DNA from: Solirubrobacterales bacterium
GTDB taxonomy: Bacteria; Actinomycetota; Thermoleophilia; Solirubrobacterales; Solirubrobacteraceae
Reading direction: 5' to 3'
NCBI GenBank assembly: GCA_947474595.1
Contig: CANJIV010000001.1
Span: 424,990 to 488,989 of the forward strand
Length of the DNA: 64,000 bases
This document shows, one piece after another, positions 36,520-45,763 of the stretch. The notes beneath the pieces were generated by a model, which searched no databases, was not told the DNA's origin, and was given only the letters and a program-made list of their open reading frames with translations. Position 1 is the stretch's first letter. The number at the start of each line of letters is the position of its first letter. Both the position numbers and the translations under genes were made by a program.

Positions 36520-38183
36520 GGCGTGGCGACTGGGTCGCGCTCTCCCTCGCTCCAGCGGCCGAACAGAACCACGAAAATAAACGGCAAGAACCATGCCGCA
36601 TAGAGATAAAACCAGTGAGTGATGCCGAGCTGGAGCGCGATTAATACCGCCGCCGCCATCGCCGCTAGTCCGACTACGTCACGTCGCCGTGGGATTAACG
36701 CGGCCGCTATCGCAAAGAGTCCAGCGGCGACCTTGGCGGCCGTCTGGAAGCCATCTAGTCCGCCGACGATCCCCCAGATTGAGAACGGCGAGCCGCGGTC
36801 ATCCTGAAATCTGAGCGTGCTGTCATAGAACGTCGATAGTCCATCGTCGCCGAGGATCACTGGCAACATCGTGACTGCGACCACCACTGCAAAGGCCACT
36901 GCGTAGGAAGCGAAATCCGTTATCCGCAGCGGCTCCTGCGGATTTCGGCGATGGGACGCGAAGAGCGGCCCCAATCCCAGCGGCGCAAACTTAGTCATAC
37001 CCGCCAGCGCAACCATTGCGCCTCGGCCAACCGGGCGCGCAGCTAGCAAGAGAGCGCCGATTAGGAAGACCGCAACAAGTGAGTCGTTGGCGTTTGAGTT
37101 GGCCACCAAGAGAGTTATCGGGCAAGCGGCCCAGGCATATGCCAAGACAGCTCCTAGGCGCGGGCCACGTAGGCGAAGTCCAAGCAGCCAGAGGCCGGCT
37201 ATGGCCAGCAGGTCAAAGGCCACTGCTGCGCCATGGGCAGCGGGGAGATCGTCCCACTTGCCACTCCAAGGGAAAGCCTGCTCCAGAGGCACGTAGGCGT
37301 AGTAGGCAACCGGTCCGTAGGTGTCGCCATGAGCGTTATCGGCGGGGAAGTTGCCGTAAAGGCTGCTGCCATCGATCAGGCGGTCTGCGCCGATCACACC
37401 TGAGTAACCGACGTCGATCACGTTGGAGTTCGTCAGATTCAATCCGACCCGAAAGCCAACTAAAAAGACGAGGCCAACAAAGAGCCATGAGATGGGAACG
37501 TTGAGCGGAAACGATCCGTTGTCACGATCGCTCTCTCGGCGCCTTGCCAGCCAGATCATCCTTGCCATCAGATAGATCAGGACGGGATAGATCAGCGGAA
37601 CCGATGCGCCGATCTTTCCCGCGTTGAAGAAGGCTAGGGAAACCGAAAACCCAGCGACGAGAACCAAGAGGTCGAGATGGACCATGCGCCAAGGCCGCCG
37701 TATCGAGATAAACGGAGCGAGAAATAAGAGGCACATCGGTAGCCAGACGTAGAGGGCGTTGACCTTGCGTCCGAAGGCGCCTGGATAGCCACGAGCCATC
37801 GACCACGCAACCTGAAATCCAGTCCACGCCTCAAGCACCTTGCCGCTGCGGTCGTCGATCAAGACCTGCGCGATCTCCTTCCCGCGGACCCCATCCTTAG
37901 ACGGCTTGGCAAAGTAACTGACCTGCCAACGGCTGGTGCCCTTTAGCGATGCTTCGGCGTGACTGCCTGGGTTTGCGCGCTCCTCTGCCGAGATCTTTGG
38001 AACGCGCCCGGCGATGGCGATCGCTTGGACAGCGCTTAGCGCGTGACCTGGCGGCGGCTTATCTTGAGTTGGGGGGGTCGAGAGAGCGTTGGGATCGGCC
38101 GCGGTCGACGCCGAGCTCTGCGCAACGGCAGGCGCGGCGAAGAGGAGCGATCCCGCGGCCATCAGCACCGCGGCCCATCTCAC
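36516..38183 (-). CDS. Multi-pass GT87/GT-C-like protein with extracytoplasmic PepSY-like N-terminus
   Basis: 555 residues. A cleavable signal (about 1-22, ending AVAQ) leads to a soluble segment (about 45-125) with alternating strands and a DRSGKVLEAWTGFQVAWSMARG stretch that resembles a PepSY domain. Around ten membrane segments follow, with GADRLIDGSSLYGNFP and TYGPVAYYAYVP, the GT-C loop pattern. It is coupled to both neighbours by 4-base overlaps (GtrA upstream, second GT-C downstream). The fusion of a PepSY-like head to a GT-C body is unusual. Function is inferred. Confidence 0.75.
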   Translation of the reverse strand: MRWAAVLMAAGSLLFAAPAVAQSSASTAADPNALSTPPTQDKPPPGHALSAVQAIAIAGRVPKISAEERANPGSHAEASLKGTSRWQVSYFAKPSKDGVRGKEIAQVLIDDRSGKVLEAWTGFQVAWSMARGYPGAFGRKVNALYVWLPMCLLFLAPFISIRRPWRMVHLDLLVLVAGFSVSLAFFNAGKIGASVPLIYPVLIYLMARMIWLARRRESDRDNGSFPLNVPISWLFVGLVFLVGFRVGLNLTNSNVIDVGYSGVIGADRLIDGSSLYGNFPADNAHGDTYGPVAYYAYVPLEQAFPWSGKWDDLPAAHGAAVAFDLLAIAGLWLLGLRLRGPRLGAVLAYAWAACPITLLVANSNANDSLVAVFLIGALLLAARPVGRGAMVALAGMTKFAPLGLGPLFASHRRNPQEPLRITDFASYAVAFAVVVAVTMLPVILGDDGLSTFYDSTLRFQDDRGSPFSIWGIVGGLDGFQTAAKVAAGLFAIAAALIPRRRDVVGLAAMAAAVLIALQLGITHWFYLYAAWFLPFIFVVLFGRWSEGERDPVATP

Positions 38184-38647
38184 GCGCGAAAGCTCCAGAG
38201 CTTGTTTCCAACAAAGTTCAGCGGAGTTGCGGCAGCGATAGCGATCGCCTGAGCCGGCACCTCTGCCATCCCGGCAGTAGAGATCAACAGATCGAGCACC
38301 AACAGATTGAAAGCGAAGGCCAACAGCGACACAACGAAGAAGCGAACGGCTTGGAAGCCTACGTGCCCATCTTTGGCCTTAAACGTCCACTGTCGGTTCC
38401 AAGCGAAGTTATTGCTCACCGCCACGAGGAACGCCACGGCGGCCGCTAGGCGGTAATTGATCCCTAGCGAGTGCACGCAGAGCGCGAAGACGACTAAGTT
38501 GACCGCATATCCCGAGGCGCCGACAAGGGCAAAGCGCGCCAACTGGTACCAGTTGCGTGGCCTGCGAACCCCTCGTCCCACTCGAATATGGAGGCGCAAC
38601 GCAGGGGGCGTGGGCAGCGCATGGGTAGCTGTCGGCTCGTCGCTCAC
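38180..38647 (-). CDS. GtrA-family membrane protein
   Basis: 155 residues, four membrane segments. Seen: the RFALVGASGYAVNLVVFALCV opening, NFAWNRQWTF near the centre and NFVGNKLWSFR at the end, characteristic of GtrA/DPMS3-like flippases or anchors for lipid-linked sugars. GTG start at 38647; overlaps the GT-C gene by 4 bases. It suggests the two downstream transferases use polyprenyl-linked sugar. Confidence 0.9.
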   Translation of the reverse strand: MSDEPTATHALPTPPALRLHIRVGRGVRRPRNWYQLARFALVGASGYAVNLVVFALCVHSLGINYRLAAAVAFLVAVSNNFAWNRQWTFKAKDGHVGFQAVRFFVVSLLAFAFNLLVLDLLISTAGMAEVPAQAIAIAAATPLNFVGNKLWSFRA

Positions 38648-38676
38648 GTTCTCCAGAGTACCCGTCCGCGGCCTAA

Positions 38677-40176
38677 TCAGCCGGCCTTAGCGCGCGCCGA
38701 CCCCTCGACTAGGCCGAAGTGCTCTCTCACGATCGGCTCGATGTCACGCAAGGTCCACTGCATGCGATCTTGAGATGGCGACGGGCCCGCCCCGTGAGCT
38801 ACCAAGATCCCTAGTGAGTCATCGCGGTGAAGGGACCCGTGACTGCCGGCGCCACTATGGTCGACTCCGCCCCAATCGACGAACTCATACCCCGGCGAGG
38901 CCGACAGCAGAACGTCTCCAGTTGTAGCCGAGGTCGCCGCAGACCAAAGCCGAAAGAGAGCGTCGGGGTAGTTGTCGCTGACAAAGCGTCGGTCGGGGGT
39001 CCGGGCCTGCAGCGCCCCAAGATCGCCTTCAACACTCCACCGCCGCCCCCCGAGGTCAGTCAGATCCCCGCCGGGAGCGAAGCGCAGTTCGCCGCCGTGG
39101 CCACACACCGAGACCTCGCCGCCGACCTCGCGCGCCACCAGGTCAACGCCTCGCAGCTGAACGAGGCGCTCTGCGACCGCGCCGGCGATGAGTTCGCGTT
39201 GCTCTTCATCTAAGACGTAGATCATCGCCGAGCGCTGCGCCGGACAGACTGCGATCTGTGCCTGCTGCGGCTGGGCGTCGCTTGGCTTGAGCACGCGCCA
39301 GTCACTCAAAGCGTCAAGCAGTGCGACTGTCCGATCGACGAGTGTGTGGGCGTGATCTGAGACCACAATCACTGCGTGTTCGGAGAGAAATGCGTCGGGG
39401 CCCCCGGCGGCGGCCATCATCCTCGCAAGCTGTTTGTCAGCGCCAGCGATCGCATCGATCTGGGCCTCTGGGCCTCCCTTATGCGAAGCGGTATCGGTGT
39501 CGGGAAGGGAGAGTAAGAGAAAGTCAAAGAGGTCATGCTCGGTCAGGTACGCCGCGACGCACCCCGCAGCCGCGTCGCGCACGCCGGGGAGGCCCAGCTG
39601 AGAACGACACCCTGTCTCGCGGCTGGCAAAAAGGTCTGCGTAGAAGAGCTCGCGCGGACCGTAGACGGCGTGGCGCATCAAAGTCGAGGTCGCAAACCTC
39701 CCCAGAACACCCTCCCCACTAGGCTCGTGGCGGTGGCGGCCTCGGTACATCAGGAAGGTCGTCCCGGCCGTCCTAACGTCAGCGTCATCGAGGGTCTCAA
39801 AGAGTGTTGGGGTGTCACGCGAGAGGTGTGAGAGGTTGAGGTTGTAGACCAGATCGATCAGCGAGCGCTTGATACCTATGGTCCGCGAGGCTTGAAAACT
39901 CGAGCCGTATTCGACGTATCGCTGTTCGCCTCGGTGATACCAGTTCATGCTCGGCACTAGGTGTTGATCGGGGCCCGTCCCCGTAATGATTGTGGCCGTA
40001 CAGACCGGTGTGACCGATGGGAAGGATGCTGTCAGCGAATCGACATAAAGACCTTCGGACATCAGGCGCGAGAGAATCGGGGCGCGCCCCTCTGCGACGG
40101 CTCGTTCGAGCATGTCGGGGCGAGCGCCGTCGATCACCGCCAGTACTAACTTCGACGGCCGGGCAGTAGCGCTCAT
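38677..40176 (-). CDS. Type I phosphodiesterase/nucleotide pyrophosphatase-family protein
   Basis: 499 residues of the alkaline phosphatase superfamily. Metal and nucleophile motifs are seen: VLAVIDGARPDML (first Asp), FPSVTPVCTA (Thr nucleophile region), LLSLPDTDTASH (Asp and His ligands) and VSDHAHT. Predicted to hydrolyse a phosphodiester or pyrophosphate. No signal peptide was seen, so it may be cytoplasmic or exported by another route. It overlaps the DUF4126 gene by 4 bases and is 29 bases from gtrA, suggesting an envelope operon. Confidence 0.88.
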   Translation of the reverse strand: MSATARPSKLVLAVIDGARPDMLERAVAEGRAPILSRLMSEGLYVDSLTASFPSVTPVCTATIITGTGPDQHLVPSMNWYHRGEQRYVEYGSSFQASRTIGIKRSLIDLVYNLNLSHLSRDTPTLFETLDDADVRTAGTTFLMYRGRHRHEPSGEGVLGRFATSTLMRHAVYGPRELFYADLFASRETGCRSQLGLPGVRDAAAGCVAAYLTEHDLFDFLLLSLPDTDTASHKGGPEAQIDAIAGADKQLARMMAAAGGPDAFLSEHAVIVVSDHAHTLVDRTVALLDALSDWRVLKPSDAQPQQAQIAVCPAQRSAMIYVLDEEQRELIAGAVAERLVQLRGVDLVAREVGGEVSVCGHGGELRFAPGGDLTDLGGRRWSVEGDLGALQARTPDRRFVSDNYPDALFRLWSAATSATTGDVLLSASPGYEFVDWGGVDHSGAGSHGSLHRDDSLGILVAHGAGPSPSQDRMQWTLRDIEPIVREHFGLVEGSARAKAG

Positions 40177-40766
40177 CGCAGAATGCGTAAGCCAGCGTGC
40201 TTGCCGCTATCGCCGCGGCTGCCGGTAATCGCCAACCATGCAAGTGCGATCAACAGCGGAATCGCGAGCGGCGGAGCCGCCACAACGAGGATCGCGAGCA
40301 CCAGCGATACACCGTCGGCGTAAAAGCTCACAGCCGCAGCTGCCTCATCGCCGGCTAAGCGAGCTCGAACGCGTGCCAGAAGCGGGCGCGCCACGAACTG
40401 AGCTAGGCCAGCACAGAAGAAGCCGGCCACCAGGGCCAGCGATGATGACCAGCCACCCTCGGCCAGCGACCCGGCGAATAGCAGGGCACCGAAGCCCAGA
40501 GCAATTCCCGATACCGCAGCGGCCAAAGGTCCACGTTCAAAGGCCTGTGAACCGATCCGGCGTTCAGCAACAACCGTGAAAATCATCACGACTACGACGG
40601 CCAGCAGAAATGGTCCGGCTTCAAGAAAAGCGTAGTCGGTCCCCTCGAAGTTGACGAGGAGATCGGCGCGTGCAGCTATTCCAGCGACCAGCACTGGCAG
40701 AAATGGTCGGATGCCAGCCGCAGCGGCAAGGCCAGCGCCTTGGCAGATGGCGAGAAAGAGGTCCAT
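40173..40766 (-). CDS. DUF4126-family membrane protein
   Basis: 197 residues, about five hydrophobic segments. The opening CQGAGLAAAAGIRPFLPVL and the later FARPLLARVRARL-like linker match the DUF4126 family by recollection. Function is unknown. It is the first gene of the minus-strand run ending at the GT-C gene and overlaps the phosphodiesterase start. Confidence 0.78.
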   Translation of the reverse strand: MDLFLAICQGAGLAAAAGIRPFLPVLVAGIAARADLLVNFEGTDYAFLEAGPFLLAVVVVMIFTVVAERRIGSQAFERGPLAAAVSGIALGFGALLFAGSLAEGGWSSSLALVAGFFCAGLAQFVARPLLARVRARLAGDEAAAAVSFYADGVSLVLAILVVAAPPLAIPLLIALAWLAITGSRGDSGKHAGLRILR

Positions 40767-40935
40767 AGCGTTATCGGTTCAGTCGGGTGGCGTTGTCGAT
40801 CTCATGACGATAGACGACAGAGCCTGTCGCGACCGTGGCGGCGGACAATATCGCCGGCATGCGTGGGCTCCGCGTCTAGCCGCTTCGTCTTGGACTCCCC
40901 GCAAACGGAGGAGTAATCACTGACTTCAACAGCCC

Positions 40936-40969
40936 CTGCCCAGCTCTCCTAGGGCGAGAGGTAGGGCAG
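40936..40969. promoter_or_regulatory. Interrupted stem-loop in the 271-base divergent spacer before the aminotransferase
   Basis: CTGCCC (40936-40941) pairs with GGGCAG (40964-40969), and CTCTC (40944-40948) pairs with GAGAG (40956-40960), around a short loop. A second smaller hairpin (ACTCC...GGAGGAGT) lies just upstream. No U run follows, so it is a leader structure or protein-binding site, not a classical terminator. No known riboswitch core was recognised in 40767-41037, and no gene was seen there. Confidence 0.45.
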
Positions 40970-41037
40970 CTGGTTGACGCCTTGTTGCGCACAGAAGGGT
41001 TGGCGCGCGTAAGTAGAGCTTCAAGGGCAGTACCTTT

Positions 41038-42462
41038 ATGGATGCTATGAGCGAAGAAGACCAACAGCCGGAGGGCCGTGACGGGGGAGTTGGCAGTGGC
41101 GCTCGCCCGCGCTCAGCCGCGCGCGACATCGAGCGCTACGCGAGCCTCTTTGCCCAGCGCACGCGCGTGATGACCTCGTCTGCGATGCGTGATCTGATGG
41201 CGATCACCGAGCGCTCGGAGATCATCTCTCTCGCTGGCGGTCTGCCTGATACCGCTTCCTTCCCACCGGAGACTTTTGCGGCGCTGATGACCACCATCGC
41301 CCAGAGTTCGTGCGCTCGGGCCCTGCAGTACGGCCCAACCGAAGGGCTCATGACTGTCCGCCAAGCGATCGTTGAGGTAATGGCGGCCGAGGGGATCACG
41401 GGAGTAGGCGCCGACGACGTGCTGGTCACTACCGGCGGCCAACAGGTCATCGACCTCGTCTGCAAGACATTGATTGACCCCGGCGATGTGATCGTCGCCG
41501 AAGCTCCGACCTATCCTGGTGCCGTTCCGGCTTTCAGCGCTTATCAAGCTGACGTCGTTCAGATCGAGATGGACGCCGATGGGATGCGGATCGACCTGCT
41601 TGAGCAAGCCCTTGCGCGCCTTGATCAAGAGGGTCGTCGACCTAAGTTCATCTACACGATCCCGACCTTCCAAAACCCGGGCGGAGTGACGATGTCTTTG
41701 CCGCGACGACGCCGACTGGTAGAGATCGCCGCCGAACGTGAGTTGTTGGTACTTGAAGACAACCCCTACGGCCTGTTGCGCTTTGAAGGAGAGCCGCTTC
41801 CGACTCTGCGGACCCTCGACGGCGGGATCTACGTCATATATCTCGGCACGTTCTCAAAAATTCTCTCCCCCGGACTGCGCTTGGGCTGGGCGGTGGCTCC
41901 GGCTCCAGTCTTGGACAAGCTCAACGTCGCCAAGCAGTCCGTCGACCTTTGCTCGTCTTCGGTCTCCCAATACTTCGTAGCGGCCTACTTCGCCCAAGGT
42001 CGTTGGCGCGAGTATGTGGCATCACTGACCTCCATCTATCGCCGTCGGCGCGATGCGATGCTAGAAGCGCTTGCTGAGCACCTACCCAGCGAAGCCCATT
42101 GGACCACGCCCCAAGGCGGTCTTTTCGTCTGGGCCACATTGCCCGACTACATCGACACCACCGATCTCTTGGCCCGAGCCCTCGCCGAGAACGTGGCGTT
42201 CGTCCCCGGCCGCGCCGCATTTATGGACGGTCGTGGCGCCTCATCGCTGCGCTTGAACTTCAGCGGGGTCGGAGAGGATGACATACGCGAGGGGATCCGC
42301 CGAATCGGCAAGGTCGTCGCCGAACAGGTCAGCCTCTACGGGACTCTGACCGGTACACCAGCCGCGATCCCGCAGCCTTCTGTCAGCCCAGCGCCAGAGC
42401 AACTTGGCAGCGTCGTTCATCTAGACGATCGCCGCGACAGCGAGCGCAGGCGCGAAGCATGA
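41038..42462 (+). CDS. PLP-dependent aminotransferase, class I/II (LysN/2-aminoadipate-like)
   Basis: 474 residues with about 45 extra N-terminal and 40 extra C-terminal residues of low complexity. The core shows SLAGGLPDTASFPPE, LQYGPTEGLMTVRQA, PTYPGAVPAF, IYTIPTFQNPGGVTM, LEDNPYGLLRFEG and the PLP lysine in GTFSKILSPGLRLGW. It matches the 2-aminoadipate/MocR-core class of fold-type I enzymes but lacks a GntR domain. The substrate is not identified. It is followed 19 bases later by ddl, so a D-alanine or peptidoglycan link is possible. Confidence 0.9.
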   Translation: MDAMSEEDQQPEGRDGGVGSGARPRSAARDIERYASLFAQRTRVMTSSAMRDLMAITERSEIISLAGGLPDTASFPPETFAALMTTIAQSSCARALQYGPTEGLMTVRQAIVEVMAAEGITGVGADDVLVTTGGQQVIDLVCKTLIDPGDVIVAEAPTYPGAVPAFSAYQADVVQIEMDADGMRIDLLEQALARLDQEGRRPKFIYTIPTFQNPGGVTMSLPRRRRLVEIAAERELLVLEDNPYGLLRFEGEPLPTLRTLDGGIYVIYLGTFSKILSPGLRLGWAVAPAPVLDKLNVAKQSVDLCSSSVSQYFVAAYFAQGRWREYVASLTSIYRRRRDAMLEALAEHLPSEAHWTTPQGGLFVWATLPDYIDTTDLLARALAENVAFVPGRAAFMDGRGASSLRLNFSGVGEDDIREGIRRIGKVVAEQVSLYGTLTGTPAAIPQPSVSPAPEQLGSVVHLDDRRDSERRREA

Positions 42463-42481
42463 TCGCGTCGGAGGACATCCC

Positions 42482-43444
42482 ATGAGCCGCGTTGCCGTCC
42501 TCCAAGGAGGCCGATCACTTGAACGCCAAGTGTCGTTGCGCTCTGGCGCACGCGTGCAAGATGCGCTCGAACGCCTCGGCCACGAGGTCGTTGCAATCGA
42601 CGCCGGCCCCGACCTCGTCCAACGTCTGCGCTCCGCCAACCCGGATGTCGCCTTCGTCGCCATGCATGGAGGCGATGGAGAGGATGGGACCGTCCAGGAG
42701 ATCCTCGAGTGCCTCGGCATTCCCTACACCGGCTCTGGCGTCGCTGCCTGCATGCGCTGCATGGACAAGGTCCTCGCCAAGCATCTAATGCGCGAGGCTG
42801 GCATCCCCACTCCTGACTTCTACGCCTTCGCACAGAATGCTTTTCAGGAGCTCGGCGCCGCCGAATCACTGCCCGAGATCGAGCAACGCCTGACCTTTCC
42901 AATCGTCGTCAAACCGGCCTCTCAGGGGTCGGCTCTCGGAATTAAATTCGCCCGCAGCGCCCAAGACGTTCCTGCCGCTCTTGTCGCCGCACTCTCTTAT
43001 GACCGGCGCGTACTACTTGAGCGCTATATCGACGGCCGTGACTTGGCCGTGGGAATCCTCGATGGCGTCGATGGCCAGGGTGCTCAGGCGCTACCGATCG
43101 TTGAGGCGATCCCGGAGGCTGATTCTTTCTATGACTTTGAGGCTCGCTACCGGATCGGGGCCACTCGCTTCGTCTGCCCAGCCGAACTCGATGACGCAAC
43201 AGCCGACCGGGCCCAAGAGCTTGCCTTGGCGGTTTATGCGAGCTTTGGCTGTTCCGGCTTTGCGCGAGTAGACCTGATGCTCGACAACGTCAGCGGCGAC
43301 CTAACGGTGCTAGAAGCCAACGCAATCCCCGGCTTAACCGAAACCAGCCTAATTCCGCAGGCAGCCGAGGCCGCGGGCATTAGCTTCGATGCGTTGATTT
43401 CACGGCTGATCAACCAAGCCTTCGGTGCGAGCGAGCGAGCCTAG
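42482..43444 (+). CDS. ddl: D-alanine--D-alanine ligase
   Basis: 320 residues, ATP-grasp enzyme making the D-Ala-D-Ala end of peptidoglycan stems. Seen: LQGGRSLERQVSLRSG, HGGDGEDGTVQEILE, YTGSGVAACMRCMDK, VVKPASQGSALGI, and the C-terminal ANAIPGLTETSLIPQAAEA. The Ser-Leu-Glu near the N-terminus stands at the place of the usual Ser-x-Glu. Its 3' end is convergent with the nuclease-family gene, leaving about 7 bases. Confidence 0.94.
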   Translation: MSRVAVLQGGRSLERQVSLRSGARVQDALERLGHEVVAIDAGPDLVQRLRSANPDVAFVAMHGGDGEDGTVQEILECLGIPYTGSGVAACMRCMDKVLAKHLMREAGIPTPDFYAFAQNAFQELGAAESLPEIEQRLTFPIVVKPASQGSALGIKFARSAQDVPAALVAALSYDRRVLLERYIDGRDLAVGILDGVDGQGAQALPIVEAIPEADSFYDFEARYRIGATRFVCPAELDDATADRAQELALAVYASFGCSGFARVDLMLDNVSGDLTVLEANAIPGLTETSLIPQAAEAAGISFDALISRLINQAFGASERA

Positions 43445-43449
43445 CTCGC
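43435..43449. terminator. Short hairpin at the ddl/nuclease convergence
   Basis: GCGAG-CCTAG-CTCGC (43435-43439 and 43445-43449) overlaps the ddl stop and could act in both directions. There is no U run, so the call is weak. Confidence 0.3.
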
Positions 43450-43451
43450 GA

Positions 43452-43943
43452 CTAGCCGTCTTCGCCCGCGAAATCCTCAGGCTTAACGTTCTCTAGGAAG
43501 TCTTTGAACTTCTCCACGACCCCTTCAGTGTCCTCGACCTCATGCTCGAATTCAATCGCCGAATCAGTAATGACATCTTCGGCAGCGAAGATCGGTGCGC
43601 CGGAGCGCACAGCCAGCGCGAGTGCGTCACTAGGCCGTGAATCAACCTCGACTTCACGCCCGTTTAAGTTCAGCGTGATCGATGCGTAAAACGTGTTGTC
43701 GCGCAGCTCAGTGATCGCAACGCGAGTGCACGTGACCCCGAGATCTCCCAAGACGTCGTTGAGAAGATCATGCGTCATCGGCCTTGGAGTGCTCGCCCCC
43801 TGGAGCTTCATCAAGATCGCCGCGGCCTCCGGATGGCCGATCCAGATAGGCAGGAATTTATTGCTGTCGACCGTCTTGAGCAGCACGATCGGCTGCTTGC
43901 CGACCATGTCAAAGCTCACGCCATAGATCGCCATCTCCTGCAC
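43452..43943 (-). CDS. Bifunctional nuclease-family protein (DUF151)
   Basis: 163 residues. The BFN domain covers most of the protein, with VLLKTVDSNKFLPIWIGHPEA, MTHDLLNDVLGDLGV and VDSRPSDALALAVRSGAPIFA as hallmarks. The C-terminus is acidic. GTG at 43943 has GGAGGG seven bases upstream and is preferred over ATG at 43934. Members are proposed nucleases or regulators. The actual activity in bacteria is unsettled. Confidence 0.92.
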   Translation of the reverse strand: MQEMAIYGVSFDMVGKQPIVLLKTVDSNKFLPIWIGHPEAAAILMKLQGASTPRPMTHDLLNDVLGDLGVTCTRVAITELRDNTFYASITLNLNGREVEVDSRPSDALALAVRSGAPIFAAEDVITDSAIEFEHEVEDTEGVVEKFKDFLENVKPEDFAGEDG

Positions 43944-44092
43944 GCCAAAACCCTCCGATGCTGGGTCTCCAAAGTATAGGCTCGCGCGGACCTAGGAGTG
44001 GAGCCTCGCGTCGGTAGAAGGCAGACCGCAGAAATGAGCCAGCAAGCGAAGGGGCTCCTGGAGCGCGCTTGTTCGCGGTATATTTGGCTGCG

Positions 44093-45688
44093 ATGAGAGC
44101 CGCTTGGAGCAACGTTTCGGCTGGACGGGCCGCCGCGATAGCAGGAATCGCGATCGCGCTGTTGGCGCTGCCAGCAGCCAGCGCAGCACAGCCGCCAGCT
44201 GGCGGCCCGATGCCGAAAGGCTTCCTCTGGGGTACGGCGATCGCCGGCTTCCAGTCTGAGATGGGCGGTGGCCGCAGCACCGATCCGACCAGCGACTGGT
44301 GGGCGTGGGTTCACGACAAGGGCAACATTGCCTCTGGCACGGTCAGCGGAGAGATGCCAGAGAACGGCCCCGGCTTCTGGTTGAAGTATGAGGCCGACAT
44401 TAAGCTTGCCCGCCGCGAGCTTGGCGCCAACCTCTTCCGAATGGGGCTGGAGTGGAGTCGCCTGTTCCCGACACAGCCGACGAACCTGCCGGCTCGCGCG
44501 GCGACCAGCATCGCCATGCTCCGAGCGCTCGATCGTCAGGCCGACCCGAAGGCCGTCAGGGGCTACCGCGAAATCCTAAAGTCGATCCGCGCCAACAAGA
44601 TGTCGCCTTTTGTGACGCTCAACCACTTCACGCTGCCAGGCTGGATTCATGATCCGCTCGCCGTCCATGCCGCGCTGGCTGGCCGCGATCCGAATGCCGC
44701 TCTTCCGCCCATGGAGCGTGCTGGCTGGCTCGACAGCGCCACGGTTACCGAGTTCGAGCGCTATTGCGCTTGGGCTGCGTGGCGTTTTGGCGACCTCGTT
44801 GATCGCTGGGCCCCGATCAACGAACCGATGGTCGTCACAACCAATGGCTTCGTCAACATTCCGGGCGTTTTCTCCGGCAGTTTCCCTCCCGGCGTTTACA
44901 GCTTCACCGCCGCGATTGCAGCGATTGGCAACCTGGAGGCGGCCAACAGCGTGGCCTACCAAGCGGTCAAGAAGCTGGACCCAACTTCGAAGGTCGGACT
45001 GGTGCAGAGCATGATCGCCTTCACGCCAACCAACCCCGCGAGCACCGCAGATGTGGCCGCTACCGAACACGCCGACTATCTCTTTAACCGCCTCTTGCTA
45101 AACGCTGCCGTGAAAGGCAATTTTGATGCCAACGCTGATGGACTGATCTCGCCCAGCGAACAAGCTATTCACGGGCGTCGTGCGGACTTCGTTGGGGTCA
45201 ACTACTACTTCCGCGGCCGCGCCACCGGCCTTGGAGCCCCGATCACACCGCAGATCCCTGTACTCGACTTCCTGCCCGCAACCTCCTACCGCTGGCAGCG
45301 TGCGCCGACCGCCAACCTATGCCCAACGCTCTGCAGCGACTTTGGCTCCGAGATCTTCCCCGCTGGTTTCCGCCAGGTACTGAAGACCGCGGGCAGTTAC
45401 AAACTGCCGGTTATCGTCACCGAGAGCGGGATCGCCGATGCCAAGGACAGTTTGCGCCCCGGCTACCTGCGCGATCACTTCCGTCAGATGCGCGCTTCGA
45501 TCGTCTCCAAGGAGGCCAACGTGATCGGCTGGATCGGATGGTCGCTTACCGACAACTACGAGTGGTCCGCTGGTTACTCGCCGAAGTTCGGGCTCTACTC
45601 GTTCAACGCCAAGACGCTTGCGCGTACACCTCGCACTGCCAGTGTGAAGCTCGTCAAGCGCGCGATGACGACAAACCGCGTTCCCTAG
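44093..45688 (+). CDS. Secreted glycoside hydrolase family 1 enzyme (beta-glucosidase-like)
   Basis: 531 residues from ATG at 44093. A signal peptide (about 1-32, ending SAAQ) predicts secretion. The GH1 barrel has PKGFLWGTAIAGFQSEM, acid/base Glu244 in INEPMV, and nucleophile Glu444 in VTESGIAD, followed by GWIGWSLTDNYEWSAGY. An EF-hand-type loop DANADGLISPSE (residues about 345-356; 45125-45160) sits between the catalytic residues. It probably cleaves plant- or microbe-derived beta-glycosides. The gene is isolated, between a minus-strand nuclease gene and tRNA-Ile. Confidence 0.92.
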   Translation: MRAAWSNVSAGRAAAIAGIAIALLALPAASAAQPPAGGPMPKGFLWGTAIAGFQSEMGGGRSTDPTSDWWAWVHDKGNIASGTVSGEMPENGPGFWLKYEADIKLARRELGANLFRMGLEWSRLFPTQPTNLPARAATSIAMLRALDRQADPKAVRGYREILKSIRANKMSPFVTLNHFTLPGWIHDPLAVHAALAGRDPNAALPPMERAGWLDSATVTEFERYCAWAAWRFGDLVDRWAPINEPMVVTTNGFVNIPGVFSGSFPPGVYSFTAAIAAIGNLEAANSVAYQAVKKLDPTSKVGLVQSMIAFTPTNPASTADVAATEHADYLFNRLLLNAAVKGNFDANADGLISPSEQAIHGRRADFVGVNYYFRGRATGLGAPITPQIPVLDFLPATSYRWQRAPTANLCPTLCSDFGSEIFPAGFRQVLKTAGSYKLPVIVTESGIADAKDSLRPGYLRDHFRQMRASIVSKEANVIGWIGWSLTDNYEWSAGYSPKFGLYSFNAKTLARTPRTASVKLVKRAMTTNRVP

Positions 45689-45763
45689 CGGGAGTGTTAG
45701 CGGTCGAAGCTGCGAGAGGGCTTGGGCTCGAACCAGAGCCGGTTGTACTCTGGCGAACCTTCA

